46,073 nt of DNA from Phallusia fumigata. Its lineage: Eukaryota; Chordata; Ascidiacea; Phlebobranchia; Ascidiidae. Where the stretch lies: contig QXVZ01028938.1 in NCBI GenBank assembly GCA_008931825.1, forward strand, positions 1 to 46,073, in the 5' to 3' direction. The stretch's first letter is position 1. Each line of letters starts with the position of its first letter. The notes under the pieces are model-generated. The model saw only the letters and a list, made by a program, of their open reading frames with translations, was not told the origin of the DNA and made no database searches. The position numbers and the translations under genes were made by a program. Below are positions 1 through 10,612 of this stretch, piece by piece.

Positions 1-9
1 ATTTCCCAG

Positions 10-3000
10 GGACCAAAAAGAAGTACTGAAATGCCTGGATATCCACAATAAAGGGATGATTGTCCTACAGGTAAATTGACTGTTATAATAACCTGATTTC
101 AGTATTGAATAAACAAGTTGAACAGTAAAACTCAATTAAAAAAAAATTAAAAAGCAATGCTTGTTGTTTTCAGTGATTATCAATGCAATTTTGTGTCATG
201 AAGTGCCATTTACTTTAGTAAAGATTATTTTGTGTTTATTTGAAATACCTGTGCTACATCTTCCACACAAGTAATAACATGTACTGCTGAATTGTCCACG
301 CTACCATACCTTACCATAATTTGTTGGCTGCATGTCCTTTTTAAGTTGGCTGCATGTCCATCATATTGTGTAAAAGATATGTGTAAGCTACAAAAAGTTT
401 ACAAAAATGGCAATAACGTATTTTAAACCCCCAGATACTTACCTGATATGTCAAGAGAACCCCTCCTCTCAAAAGTTTTATGTTTACTTTGCCAGCGAAT
501 GTTGTATGTGGTTTAATCTGATCTTATGAATAAGTGCTTGTACAAGTCGGTATGACCGCTAAGTAAATATTCACAGTGTTGGGTGTGTTTACTTGGCCTT
601 TGTGTAATTACAATGCCTGTGCCCTTATAACCAGTGTTGAACATCAATGTGGGCTTCATGCCTATTGTCTGATGGCAGCGCTGCCAAACCTAGCAAAAAC
701 GGTTTTATAGTGAACAACCATGTTTTTATACTCCCCTATTGGTACCTTATGTTTTGTAGGGTTAGCTATCAAATTATTAAGCAATGTCTGTTTAGTTAAC
801 CTCAATGTTCCTTTAAATTGTCATCAAAAATATACTGGCCCAAATATTTCCCTAAAATCAACATGCAAGTATATTTTTGATAAGAATTATGAACAGATCC
901 GTGTTTAGTGTTCCTTTCAAATTGGTTTCTGTAAATTGATTGATTCATGTATTTATATATTTACCTCATTTCATGTTATCATTGGAATATCAAATAATAT
1001 GCAAGTAACAATTCTTAACTCTAGACAAAAGACATTTTAAGTGTCTTCACTACTTCCTGTTTCAAAACATCGTATACCGCATAGCCACACTGTCTGCCAC
1101 AAAACTATGACTTGGAAAAACAAAATTACTTTTGAGATTCAACCATGACAATAGGAAGTTTATTTTAGGGCCCTATTGTGATGAAATAACTTACCACAGA
1201 TCATTTGTGTGTATGTGTGGTTAACAAGATACACTAAAGTTACACAAGAAAGAATGAATTGCTGCTTTTGGGGCGTTTTGTATGTGTTCAATACCCCTCC
1301 CTTATACTAGGTTTATTGCCATTTTTACCCCTCGGTTTAGGATTTGATTGATTTTGACCCATATTTAAATGGTATCTGGCCCTTTTTCAGCCATAAAACT
1401 TCCTGGGTTGAAGAAGATTCTGTGCTAATTGTAGTAATAACAAAATGTTAACATTTGTGTTTAAAGATATGTCACAACTTTTATACCTTCTTACATTTTG
1501 TTTACAGGACAAAACCAGCAGTTTGGCAGCTCGTTCTGTTGCTGCAATGCTAACAGAGGACGATGAATGTGACTTGATTCACACAGAAGTACTTTCAGGC
1601 CTAACTACTGCCCATCTTGCAGTATATCTCCACAAGTGGGTTAACTTTACAAAATATACGTGGATGTATTGCGTTTGTCTCTTAACCCTGAGAAATGCTC
1701 TATGTTGAAGCAATACATTTTTTGTAAACAAATTATTGATTTGAATCTGTGACCTGCAAATATTTTACATAAACTTGGTACTCATTACATGGTGATTTAA
1801 GCTATTTTTTGCATGAGCTTAGTAGAGTTCTTGGTGGACAAGAATTTAAAATCCCAACGTTTTTCCCTTTTTTACAGTTTTAAAATAGTTAGGTGCCGAG
1901 AGTATACTGAGACACCAAACACAAATTATTTGGTTTTGAAATGTTGGGTAATTTCTGTAGTGTAACCAAGAAGCGAATGGAAGCCAAGGAGCTGATGTAT
2001 GGAAGTCACCTGACTCGATTTCGCGCTTCAGTAAGCTCCGATGAAACACAGTCGGAGGAAAGTTCGGATGAAGGGATGAGAAGGCCAACTGTGTTTGCTT
2101 TCGGTGTAAGAAGCGAAAGTCACCGTGAGCAGCTAAACCATCTACTCAAACAGTTGGGACTTAAAAGTAAGTGATAATAATTATTTTGCTGACAAGATAA
2201 CACAGATGCTGGCAGTGTTAACAAATGTTACAATGTTAAAGTGTCAAGTGTAACTTGAGATGAAGCACTGTATAAATTTTGAATTTGTGGTTTATAAGCA
2301 CCCAACTTGTCATTGGGGTAATTAGTTAACTTACTCAAATCATATCCAATATGTAACTTACTTCACTCTGATCATTATTAAAAAAAAGACTTATCTTGGT
2401 GTTGAATGGCATTTATACATAAAGGGGTAAAATTCCGGTGATGGATTTCGTCAAAAAGACATCGAAGCAACGATATATTTATTCTGTGTGTTAAGTTAGG
2501 CTTTCACTATTACATTATTCTTTTAGACGTCAAACTACTCAGCGAGAAGTTTGAGACTGTCGACACGAAGAGAGACCCGCGTTTTGGTGCTGTGAAAATT
2601 GTGTTGGTGACCCCGCAATGTACGCGGACTGCAGTGGCCAACCCCATCGATTTTATGTTGAACGAAGGCGACAGCGAAAACTATGCAGTACTGCGAGATT
2701 TATCTCATGGCGAAAGACACAACCACGCCACCGAATCTGCCAGGTCCCACGTGGAGTCCCTGAAGGTTGCATTAAAAGGTATTTCGAGTGTAGTGTTTGT
2801 GCACTAATAACTACAACGCCAACTGTTTGTGCCAGTGGCGAAACTTAATAAAATAAAAAAGATTGCGAAGAGGCTTGTATGCAAACACACTTTACCGGGC
2901 TGTTGAACCAACTTTGCGTAGCCAACTGTAAATCGAATTTTACAGTACATCTTATAAATGCTTTTTTTCGGAATCTGTCCCTCCTGTAATAGGCACCTAT

Positions 3001-6000
3001 ATGATGACGATCACTGTTAACTTGGTTCAAATAATACCAGTGAAACTTTCAATTTCTGATGGTTGGTTGATTTCGTGTCTGAAGTACAGCTTTACTGTTG
3101 TTAATTACACCTTAACGTTGCCATTTTTACGTGACGTATCGGTTGAAATTTAAGGATGTTCTCAATCGTAAGTGCCAAGTTACCAACCGGGACAAAATTT
3201 ATCTAACAATTTTTGAGTTGTAAAAATCAATTAATACGCACGAACAACAAATCTACTGATGCTTTATAGCCCGAACATCAATTTTACCAATTTGTGGCCT
3301 ACATTCAACTGTTTAGCTAGATTTTTAAATATTTACACACCATATTTTTATCAGTTCCCAGCGTACAAGCTGTTGTCTACACAACACGAAGCGTTCACCC
3401 AGCCGAAAACGAACAAGCCGTGAACAGCGCCATCAAGTGGCAGCGAGACACAGGGGAGGGGTCAAAGCCCTTCCGTTTGTGTCCCCCGACACTTCCTCTG
3501 ACGTCCAACGACATCAAAGAGGGTGAAAAAGAGGTGACGGTCGTACGGGGATACAGATCTCAATCATTAAAACACAACTTCTTGCGTATGAAGCAATCCC
3601 CAGAAATGAACGGATGCTTCATTGCTGTGTTGACTAGACAGGTATGAATAGTAAGTTTTGAAAGATAACTTTACTTTGTCATTAGATACTACGCGTTAAC
3701 TCTGATTTAACCAACATTGCAAGAAACTAATTCCAATTATTCAAATAAAACTGAAGTATTTTGGTAAAATTTTGGTGCTAAAAAGCTATTTGGATGTATT
3801 TTTGACTTTTAAAACTTGTCATTTTGAAAGTTTATTTATTTTGGATTGATGTAATAGTTGTTAATGTATTTATTGGCACTGAGTAAAAACAGATAGTTTT
3901 CGGGTGCTATACCATAACATACAGATCTAAACATTTTCTTGTAAATCATATTTTTAAATGCAAATTAAAACCTATGTTTGGTTTGTAAAACCACCAAATA
4001 AAACGCATTAACCAACTTGTTTCACAATATTTTCTATTTCATAAGATTGATCCGACCGACTCTGCGACGGTGAAAGACATTCTCAAGCGTGCAGCTCTGC
4101 AAGGGTTGATCCTTCCTGTCTCGACCAAGAAGGAAACAGAGGAAAAAACACCCCCACAGTAAGTTTTGAATGGTTTAACTAAATTGTTTCAAATTCGGTT
4201 TAGTCCGAAAAACAAACAGTCCATTGGCGTATAACGGTATGGCGTAGGATTGTGGATGCCCCTATGATGCATTTTTTATACTTTTGGTCAATCTGTAAAT
4301 CCTTGTTACAAAATCCAACTTAATAGACAACTGCGGTTAAGTTTTTATTCAATAGAAACAAATTGCGCCAGTGGTGTCCAAACACAGGTTTCAAGCCTCT
4401 GACATTGTTAAAAATATGAGACCACGTGGCTTTAATAAGTGCCCTTGCCCAGCTTCTTAAAACCGTGGGTTTTTTTGATGGCATTGCATGTATACAGTAG
4501 TTTTAGGCATGCAACATAACCACAGTAACACCTGTGAACTCGCAGGCACGTTGTGGAAACAGTCGAGGAACCGCGACCGGTTGAGAAAGTTCAACGTCGC
4601 AGGAGCAAGGTTGCGTTTGGGAAGAAAACAAAGTCGTCGAGCGGAACAGGTGTGAGCCGAAATCGAAAATCGGTACCCAAGGTTGTTGAATCGGTCGACG
4701 TTGAACAAATGCTGGAGAACTACAAAAAGGAGGCTGCTTTGAAAGGTGCTGACAGCAACGTTTTTTTGACAACGGTTCGCGCACAGAAGTCATTGGCATG
4801 CCGGATAGTAAAAGTGATTGTTGTATAGACGGAAAATTTAATGCGGCCAGCATGTGATTGCAATGAAACGCCTAGCTTCAGTCAGTACTACAACATATAT
4901 CTTAAGTTTTTATTGACGGTAAATTGAAAACCGCACTGTTTTGGTCCATTAAATTACCTTTAATTGACCAAACCAGGCTTGAAGTTGGAGTTGGTGATAC
5001 TACTCGTTTGAGGTACTTTCAAGTCATCTACATCAAAAACTAAATAGCAACCAAAAAATGTGAATACATTTATGCTTATAAGTCCACCGTCTAGTTACGT
5101 GCACTCCCGTTGAATTATTTTTTGAAGTTGGTGACTTCAATTGCGGTCTACCCATCGGGTTCCACTGGACTGGGGCAATGCCGCTTAAGTTTCTTGTTCA
5201 GAGAAACACAAGAGACCGAGACAATGTACCAAGCATATCCGCTGAGTTTGAAGACATGGTTTTATTGTGGTTGTTCACCATAGTTAATATGCATAGTTTT
5301 GGATTGTAAAATTTTCCCGCTGTTACCGTCAGAAGAAATTCCCTGGGAGGGCATTAAACAGCACGAACGTCATGTTAACACGATCAGTTATGGATTTCCC
5401 CTATCGTTAAACGCACGATTTTGATTACGTAGTTCAGAAAAGAAGTTCAACTTTTGATTTCAAATGCACACTTGCATGACTAGTGAACGTAGTGGACATT
5501 TTTGCAGCAATCAAATCTGGAGAAGTTAACCAAGTAAACATCAACATTGAATTCCACAACGCTACGTCACTTCGGTTCTCGGAAGGGTCATTGTCTGGAA
5601 GCGCCCCTGATCAAACACTATCCAATAAATCGTCGGTTGTCAACACACAGGTATAAAGTGGTGGTATGCATGATTTTTGGGTTGTCGTAGCATTTTAGTT
5701 GGTATCGTAGTTTTCATTTTAAATAATTTGATGATGTATAGACATGTAGAAGTTGTATCTTGCTGTTCGTTTGCATGTTGTCATGTCGCACCAAACGTAT
5801 AACATTGTATACTCTCATAAGCGCTGGCCAAAATTTTTCCAATGGGGTTCAAACCTTCACAGATACATACACACATATAAATAGATTTTGATATTTCAAA
5901 CACTATTAATTCAAAAGATTTTATTGATAAAACACATACAGATAATAAAGTACTTTTTCGGGGTTCCAGGGGGTTCTAGAAGTGCCCCCTCTTGCCCCTA

Positions 6001-6114
6001 CACGCCAACACCTATGTATACTCTAGATTTACTTTATATGTTTCCACACAGATGAACACGGATGTGGAGAGGATGTTGCAGGAGCTATCCAGTCCTAAAG
6101 GGGGAAGGACATAA
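10..6114 (+). CDS. NSUN7: NSUN7-like RNA cytosine-5 methyltransferase, 3' part (5' exons outside window)
   Basis: Nine exons: 10-70, 1508-1635, 1961-2166, 2527-2778, 3355-3641, 4046-4158, 4546-4745, 5508-5650, 6052-6114 (TAA). All junctions are GT-AG and phases close, giving 483 codons. The NOP2/Sun (RsmB) fold is recognisable: an IVLQDKTSSLAA segment, a motif IV region (VLVTPQCTRTAVANPIDF), a motif VI region (VQAVVYTTRSVHPAENE) and the closing SPEMNGCFIAVL block, followed by a basic, low-complexity tail. The order and wording of these blocks best fit NSUN7 rather than other NSUN paralogues (from memory of the family). Family members transfer a methyl group from SAM to cytosine C5 in RNA. Two oddities: motif I, normally APGxKT-like, reads SGLTTAHLA, and the motif VI TCS nucleophile site reads TRS. 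The protein may therefore be non-catalytic. The exon 7 donor (GTGCTG) is weak; if it is unused, the frame would end at 4828. Confidence 0.8.
71..1507 (+). other. NSUN7-like intron, no further gene seen
   Basis: A 1.4 kb AT-rich intron between GTAAAT at 71 and TTTACAG ending at 1507. Short open frames inside it (for example 720-908) lack codon structure, similarity or splice context. I see nothing else in it. Confidence 0.6.
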
Positions 6115-7126
6115 GTATATTGTATTACACTTTAGTTCTGTTGTTGACAATCTCATGTTTGTTTTGAAATAGTTCAACAGCTGGTCAATACTGTGTGTAA
6201 AATCTAAATGCATTGTAGTTTTTGCTTTTTCAGTTTTTGTTGCAATTGTTTCGTGTTTGAATGCTTTATTCAACTTGCTGCATATCTTCAGTTTGGTGTT
6301 TTCACATTTTTGGTCTGTTTTGGTGGCGTGATTAGAGCTGCTGAAGTGTCTAGTTTGCAGTGAACTTTCGCTTGGCAATTTTATGAGAAACATACATTCC
6401 ATCCTATTTCATAAGTTACCATCCCTTTGGTAAATGCTGTTAACCAAAGTCGATTTGTTATCGGCTAAAAAGTTCGGCTGCTCGAAACTTGATATTTTTA
6501 CACAGCAAATGCAAGATTTTCTGCATGTAAATAGTTTTTCAAGTATAAATGGTATTTTGCAAGTTTGTTGTATTTAACTGCTTTGTTTTGTTGCTTTTCA
6601 CATGACAGAATATATGTATTTTTAAAATTTGCATTGTGTTGCACTTATCTTTTACCTAAAACAGTTAATCTACCCAAAAGCCACCAAAATGCTTTAGTAG
6701 TTGTACGATTTAAATTGTGGCTCAGTTTCAGTGAGCAAGAAACAGAAATGGAATTGATTTAATTTAGTGAATACTGAGTGGTCAGCACATTGTAGAGCAT
6801 CATACAGCTTGGCAACCAGACTGAAATCTACACACCAAGTGTGAAATCAAAACTGTTTAATTTTTTTGACATTTCACAGAAATTCAATAGCACGAAAATG
6901 AAGGGTCACACTTTTAAAATACCAATAACAGGGAAGGTAATTCTACTGCAGTACCATAATGGCAGCAACACTGAATTTTTCCTTGCATAAAGCGATCACA
7001 CATTTGTCACAACATATAACATCATCATTGGTTTAATGATAATTGTCAGTCTTTTAATTATTGCAAGATCGCAGTTTTATAGTTTGTTGCAAGCTTATTG
7101 CTTCTTTAGATTTCTATATGTTCCGG
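6115..7126. other. 3' UTRs of convergent NSUN7-like and FITM genes
   Basis: About 1 kb between two convergent stop codons. No AATAAA is visible on the + strand here, so the NSUN7-like 3' end is unresolved. On the - strand, ATTAAA (complement of 7053-7058 and 7032-7037) lies 70-95 nt past the FITM stop and is the likely polyadenylation signal for that gene. Confidence 0.5.
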
Positions 7127-8248
7127 TCATTCATTCTTTTTTGTGTTTTTAACAAACAAATCCCCAAGAGGCCCATGTCCAGGTAGCGACAAGGGAAACT
7201 TGCATTTGTACCACTCATTGTATGTTACTAGCCACGAAAATATGCCAATGGCTGCACCAGCGGCTTTGCTTGAAAATGAATGGAAATAAACACAAGTTGA
7301 AAGCAGCATCAACTCCCACAGGGCACCTAAAACAATGTTCACTAAAAACAGCAAGTGTACTAATGGCAGAGTCACTTTAAACCTGGACTTTAGGTTTGTT
7401 AAAGACTTTGAGCCAATGGCCCTAAACTGTGCACCATACATTGGAATTTTATGCCAGTTCCTCTGAAGTTCCAATTCAGATTTCATAAAGAGCAATGAAA
7501 AGGTTAACAGAAAGCAATGTCCGGATATATCCACTGCTTCCCAAATATGACCCTGTTTTAACTGAATGCAGTCCAATTTACTTCCAACATTTAAATTTGG
7601 TGTCCGATCTTTCCCAATACATACTCCAGTTAGGTTTTCAATGAAATGAAAAACAACATTGACCCACAAGTACCACACAAAAGTTCCAACTGCAAGGCGT
7701 AAAGCTGATGATGTAACAGTCTTCTTCCACATCTCACAACCATGAACAAATGATGTGACCATGCTATACAATCCTGTCAGGACTAAAGTCCAGCCCCAAG
7801 CAAACTTTACCAAGTAAACATTGAAAAAGTTTCTTTTTTGAGAAAAATAGGTTTGTGGGACATCCACCACCAAGGTTATGGCAGATACGAGGAGCACAAA
7901 AAACCAAACACCTACTACTTTGAAGGAAACAGGAATGGAGTAGTATCTACTTTCCACAACAAACTTTGTAATAGCCTCAAGTCTTGATGACTTGTCAGCA
8001 CTTTCTTTATCATCCTGCAATGTATTTTGTCTACTAAGAAAAACCATTTTCTCCAGACCATACACCTGAAAAAAAAACACACACAACTTTATTATTGCAG
8101 CTTTCATAATAAGCCATTCTAGTTCCCGGAAACTGCACACAATGAATACTGAAACACTTCGATTTTTGTTACAATTTTCAAAAAAAATCCATGTGACAAT
8201 ATCCAGTTGGTCTTTTGAGACACTAGCTTGTGTTACCTGATGTTGCAT
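7127..8248 (-). CDS. FITM/FIT2-family ER membrane protein (fat storage-inducing)
   Basis: Two coding exons: 8248-8237 (ATG CAA CAT CAG, donor GTAACA) and 8065-7127 (acceptor TTTTTTTTTCAG, stop TGA), giving 316 aa. The family matches the FIT signature: six or so hydrophobic segments, a DISGHCFLL block with His187, and a VYFHSFSSKAAGA block with His266 followed by WLVTYNEWY. The two His residues are the pair thought to act in the acyl-CoA diphosphatase (lipid phosphatase-like) activity of FIT proteins, which supports lipid droplet budding and ER membrane balance. I cannot tell FITM1 from FITM2 orthology. The 171 nt intron (8066-8236) has no stop and is a multiple of three, so an unspliced message would read through to a 373 aa form. 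The start at 8248 is chosen because the exon 1 phase joins exactly. Met11 (8047) is the alternative start. Confidence 0.85.
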   Translation of the reverse strand: MQHQVTQASVSKDQLDIVTWIFFENCNKNRSVSVFIVCSFRELEWLIMKAAIIKLCVFFFQVYGLEKMVFLSRQNTLQDDKESADKSSRLEAITKFVVESRYYSIPVSFKVVGVWFFVLLVSAITLVVDVPQTYFSQKRNFFNVYLVKFAWGWTLVLTGLYSMVTSFVHGCEMWKKTVTSSALRLAVGTFVWYLWVNVVFHFIENLTGVCIGKDRTPNLNVGSKLDCIQLKQGHIWEAVDISGHCFLLTFSLLFMKSELELQRNWHKIPMYGAQFRAIGSKSLTNLKSRFKVTLPLVHLLFLVNIVLGALWELMLLSTCVYFHSFSSKAAGAAIGIFSWLVTYNEWYKCKFPLSLPGHGPLGDLFVKNTKKNE

Positions 8249-8893
8249 TGAAAAGCAAAAACAAGCTGCGTTGACTCGTCCCTGTCACGATCATGTTAAC
8301 AGTTACAGCAGGGACGATAAGGCACGAGATGCAAGTTTGTAACACAAAGCAAACACAGCCAAAAACAGAACCTGCAACTGGCCAAAAAACGCCGCAAACC
8401 GATAATAAACCAGCCTATCCTGGTTATCTTGCGAACGTGTTTGATCGTAGTTCGTACAAGGGGATTTCCGCGGCGCTTTTTCCGTAACCGTTAAATCCAT
8501 TATGTACAGATTCAACTAATATGAAAACGCGCTTCGCCGAATATTTACACGCATCTTGTCCATAACAAAAGCATATTGCTAACAACGTCGCTACGTGCAG
8601 CTTAACAGGATGCAATGCAGGGAAACAAGCACCTGTCTAACAACGAAAAGACCAAAACATACACAAACGGGATTTGTTTTTGTAAAGCACTAATCGGCAA
8701 GATAAGTGTTGACAAATCCCACTGTAAGTGTAATTAAATATTTACGCTCATAAAGTTGTAAAATGTTTTTTTAAACTGAGAAGTTTTGACATTGGGGGTG
8801 AAACTCTAATGAACCGGATCGGAAGATTCTTTCGAGTGTGACTTGCTTCGTTGGCCTTTTCGTTTGCACGTTGGCAGTGGAAGGACGCAAAAT
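8249..8893. promoter_or_regulatory. Head-to-head promoter region of FITM (-) and RPL10A (+)
   Basis: About 640 bp separate the two divergent start codons and no other gene is visible. This interval must contain both transcription start regions. No TATA box is evident for RPL10A, as is usual for ribosomal protein genes. Shared regulation is an inference from spacing only. Confidence 0.5.
8855..8861 (+). promoter_or_regulatory. Candidate 5' TOP tract of RPL10A
   Basis: CCTTTTC pyrimidine run 33 nt before the RPL10A start codon. Ribosomal protein mRNAs commonly begin at a C followed by pyrimidines (5' TOP), which couples their translation to growth signalling. Use as the true transcription start is inferred. 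If this mRNA receives a trans-spliced leader, as many tunicate mRNAs do, the tract may be irrelevant. Confidence 0.4.
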
Positions 8894-10600
8894 ATGAGGT
8901 ATTTCTTATCCAATAAAATCGCTGTAAATTCCGTGAAATATATGCGTAAAATCTAAAAGATTGTTGTTGAATACTATTGACTGTGCCCAATGATGGTAAA
9001 ATGCATGTATTATCAGATTTAACTGTGATGATATTTATTTACTGAGGGCGCTTAAAAATATAAAGGTTGTGAAAGATGTGCTAGGCAATTGTGTAAGCAG
9101 GTTGCCTTTTTGTCATCAGTAAGGTCTCACGAGACACTCTTTATGAGTGCGTTGAAGCTGTGCTGAAAAATGCCAAGGACAAGCCACGTAACTTTCTGCA
9201 AACTGTGGAACTTCAGATTTCGTTGAAGAACTACGATCCACAGAAGGACAAGCGTTTCTCCGGAACTGTAAAGTATGGAAACATCATTTGCTACAACCAA
9301 TTTGCCATTCGAGCAAAATTGGCAGTTCAATATGTGGCCTATTGAACGGACCTTGACCCAGGGTCTTAAATATTGGGCAGCAATGCAATTTAGTGTTGCG
9401 AGCTAAATCTTAGGGAAAATGTATGTAAATTTTAGTTTATTGTTAAACCCTATACTAGTAGTGCTGTGTTTTATCTACAGCTGTTATAAGGTTGAACATG
9501 TCTGCTAAAAATAAGGAAAATGTTGATGCTATATTTTGATTTTGTTTTATAGGTTGCCACATATTCCTAAAAACAAGTACCGTGTTTGCGTTCTTGGTGA
9601 TGCCCAGCATTGTGATGAAGCAAATGCTAATTCTATCCCTTGTATGGATGTGGATGCACTCAAAAAGTTGAACAAGGACAAAAAGCTTGTCAAGAAACTT
9701 GGTGTGTACAGAAATATGTTTTAAATGAGTAGAATGTCATGCAGTAATACAAAACCACTACTATCAGTTTTGTCACTTAGTTTTCAATATGGTTTGTGTT
9801 GTCAAACTATTAGCATTTTACTGCAAACTGTAAGAAAATACATGAAAGATTGCAATATTATAATATATATCAAACAATTATTATATTGTAAAAATAGCTT
9901 AGTATTTTTACATGGTACTGTATCACAGCCAAGAAGTATGATGCTTTCATGGCCTCCGAGGCTCTCATCAAACAGATTCCCAGACTTCTTGGACCTGGCT
10001 TGAACAAAGCTGGAAAGTTTCCAACGTTGGTTACTCACCAGGAGTCCATGGTGCAAAAGGTACCAAACCATTTTGTTGTTAAAATCTATAGACAGACAAT
10101 AAACTACCAATATTTAATGCCACAGGTGCAAGATATCAAATCAACCATCAAGTTCCAGATGAAGAAAGTTCTATGTTTGGCTGTTGCTGTGGGAAATGTG
10201 AACATGACTGAAGATGAGTTGGTTCAAAATCTGAACATGGCAATTAACTTCCTGGTAAGTTGCTAATAAGGTTGTACACAGGTCAATAATATAGCTTTAA
10301 GCATTGCTGTATTTGCACACAACAGCTAGAACTTCCTGGCTTTTGTGCCAAGGAGGTGTAGAAGATGTGCAAAAGTAAATGTCAAGGATTCGCTAACAAC
10401 AGGTTCCACAATACCTGAAGTTTGATAGTAACCTGTGAAACATAGGACTACCACACCTCAACCTTCACTGTCAGTTTTGAGTTTACTACACAAGTTCTAT
10501 GTCTGTTGGTTTGTAGGTCTCACTGCTCAAGAAGAATTGGCAGAACGTGCGATCTTTGCATCTTAAGAGCACCATGGGAAGACCACAACGCTTGTATTAA
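8894..10600 (+). CDS. RPL10A: 60S ribosomal protein L10a (uL1)
   Basis: Six exons: 8894-8898 (ATGAG), 9120-9272, 9553-9701, 9929-10059, 10126-10254, 10517-10600 (TAA), giving 216 aa against 217 in human. Near-identical blocks to animal uL1 include [76 protein letters not shown] and [10 protein letters not shown]. The protein sits at the L1 stalk of the large subunit and helps move deacylated tRNA through the E site. The first coding exon is only five bases (Met plus two bases of Ser2), so the start is fixed by the GT donor at 8899 and the phase of exon 2. Introns 1 and 5 carry snoRNA candidates, as is common for ribosomal protein host genes. No defects are seen. Confidence 0.97.
8983..9051 (+). 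ncRNA. C/D box snoRNA, SNORD45-like, in RPL10A intron 1
   Basis: The elements are in canonical order within 69 nt: 5' terminal stem GTGCCC (8983-8988), C box ATGATGG (8990-8996, one mismatch to RUGAUGA), guide ATGCATGTATTAT (9001-9013), D' box CAGA (9014-9017), C' box GTGATGA (9025-9031), D box CTGA (9042-9045), and 3' stem GGGCGC (9046-9051), which pairs fully with the 5' stem with one G-U. The 3' end lies 68 nt before the 3' splice site, the usual spacing for intronic C/D snoRNAs. The guide complements the conserved 18S stretch TAATACATGC, and the fifth base from D' faces the U equivalent to human U172, a known 2'-O-methyl site guided by SNORD45. The segment between C' and D is too short for a clear second guide. 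Confidence 0.85.
9297..9347 (+). other. Two tandem perfect or near-perfect hairpins in RPL10A intron 2
   Basis: CCAATTTGC (9297-9305) pairs with GCAAAATTGG (9313-9322) with one bulge, and GTTCAATA (9325-9332) pairs perfectly with TATTGAAC (9340-9347) around a 7 nt loop. They are adjacent in the sense strand of a ribosomal protein intron. No convincing snoRNA boxes accompany them, so only the structure is reported. Confidence 0.4.
10312..10442 (+). ncRNA. Candidate H/ACA snoRNA in RPL10A intron 5
   Basis: The first hairpin has a lower stem TTTGCACA/TGTGCAAA (10312-10319 with 10366-10373), an internal loop of 11 and 8 nt that could be a pseudouridylation pocket, and an upper stem ACTTCCTGGC/GCC-A-AGGAGGT (10331-10340 with 10347-10357). 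The box H candidate AAAGTA (10372-10377) starts 14 nt after the upper stem, the canonical pocket-to-box distance. The second half has ACAGGTT/AACCTGT (10399-10405 with 10430-10436) and ACA at 10440-10442, but its upper stem is weak. The first hairpin is convincing as structure. Assignment as a snoRNA and its target remain unproven. Confidence 0.45.
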
Positions 10601-10606
10601 TGTGCC

Positions 10607-10612
10607 ATTAAA
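10607..10612 (+). terminator. RPL10A polyadenylation signal ATTAAA
   Basis: ATTAAA begins 7 nt after the stop codon. A GT-rich stretch from 10663 (GACATGGTGGTGTGT) follows and could serve as the downstream element. The very short 3' UTR is typical of ribosomal protein mRNAs. Confidence 0.6.

Noticed and set aside
1878..1960. Alternative start of NSUN7-like exon 3 after TTTTTTACAG at 1877
   Set aside because: That reading hits a stop after about 28 codons; the TTCTGTAG acceptor at 1960 restores the frame exactly.
5720..5760. TGATGAT C-box-like motif in the last NSUN7-like intron
   Set aside because: No D box, terminal stem or proper distance to the splice site.
5885..6025. G-run/C-run segment (GGGGGTTCTAGAAGTGCCCCC) in the last NSUN7-like intron
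   Set aside because: A short hairpin is possible but there are no defined ends or copies in the window; it may be part of a dispersed repeat.
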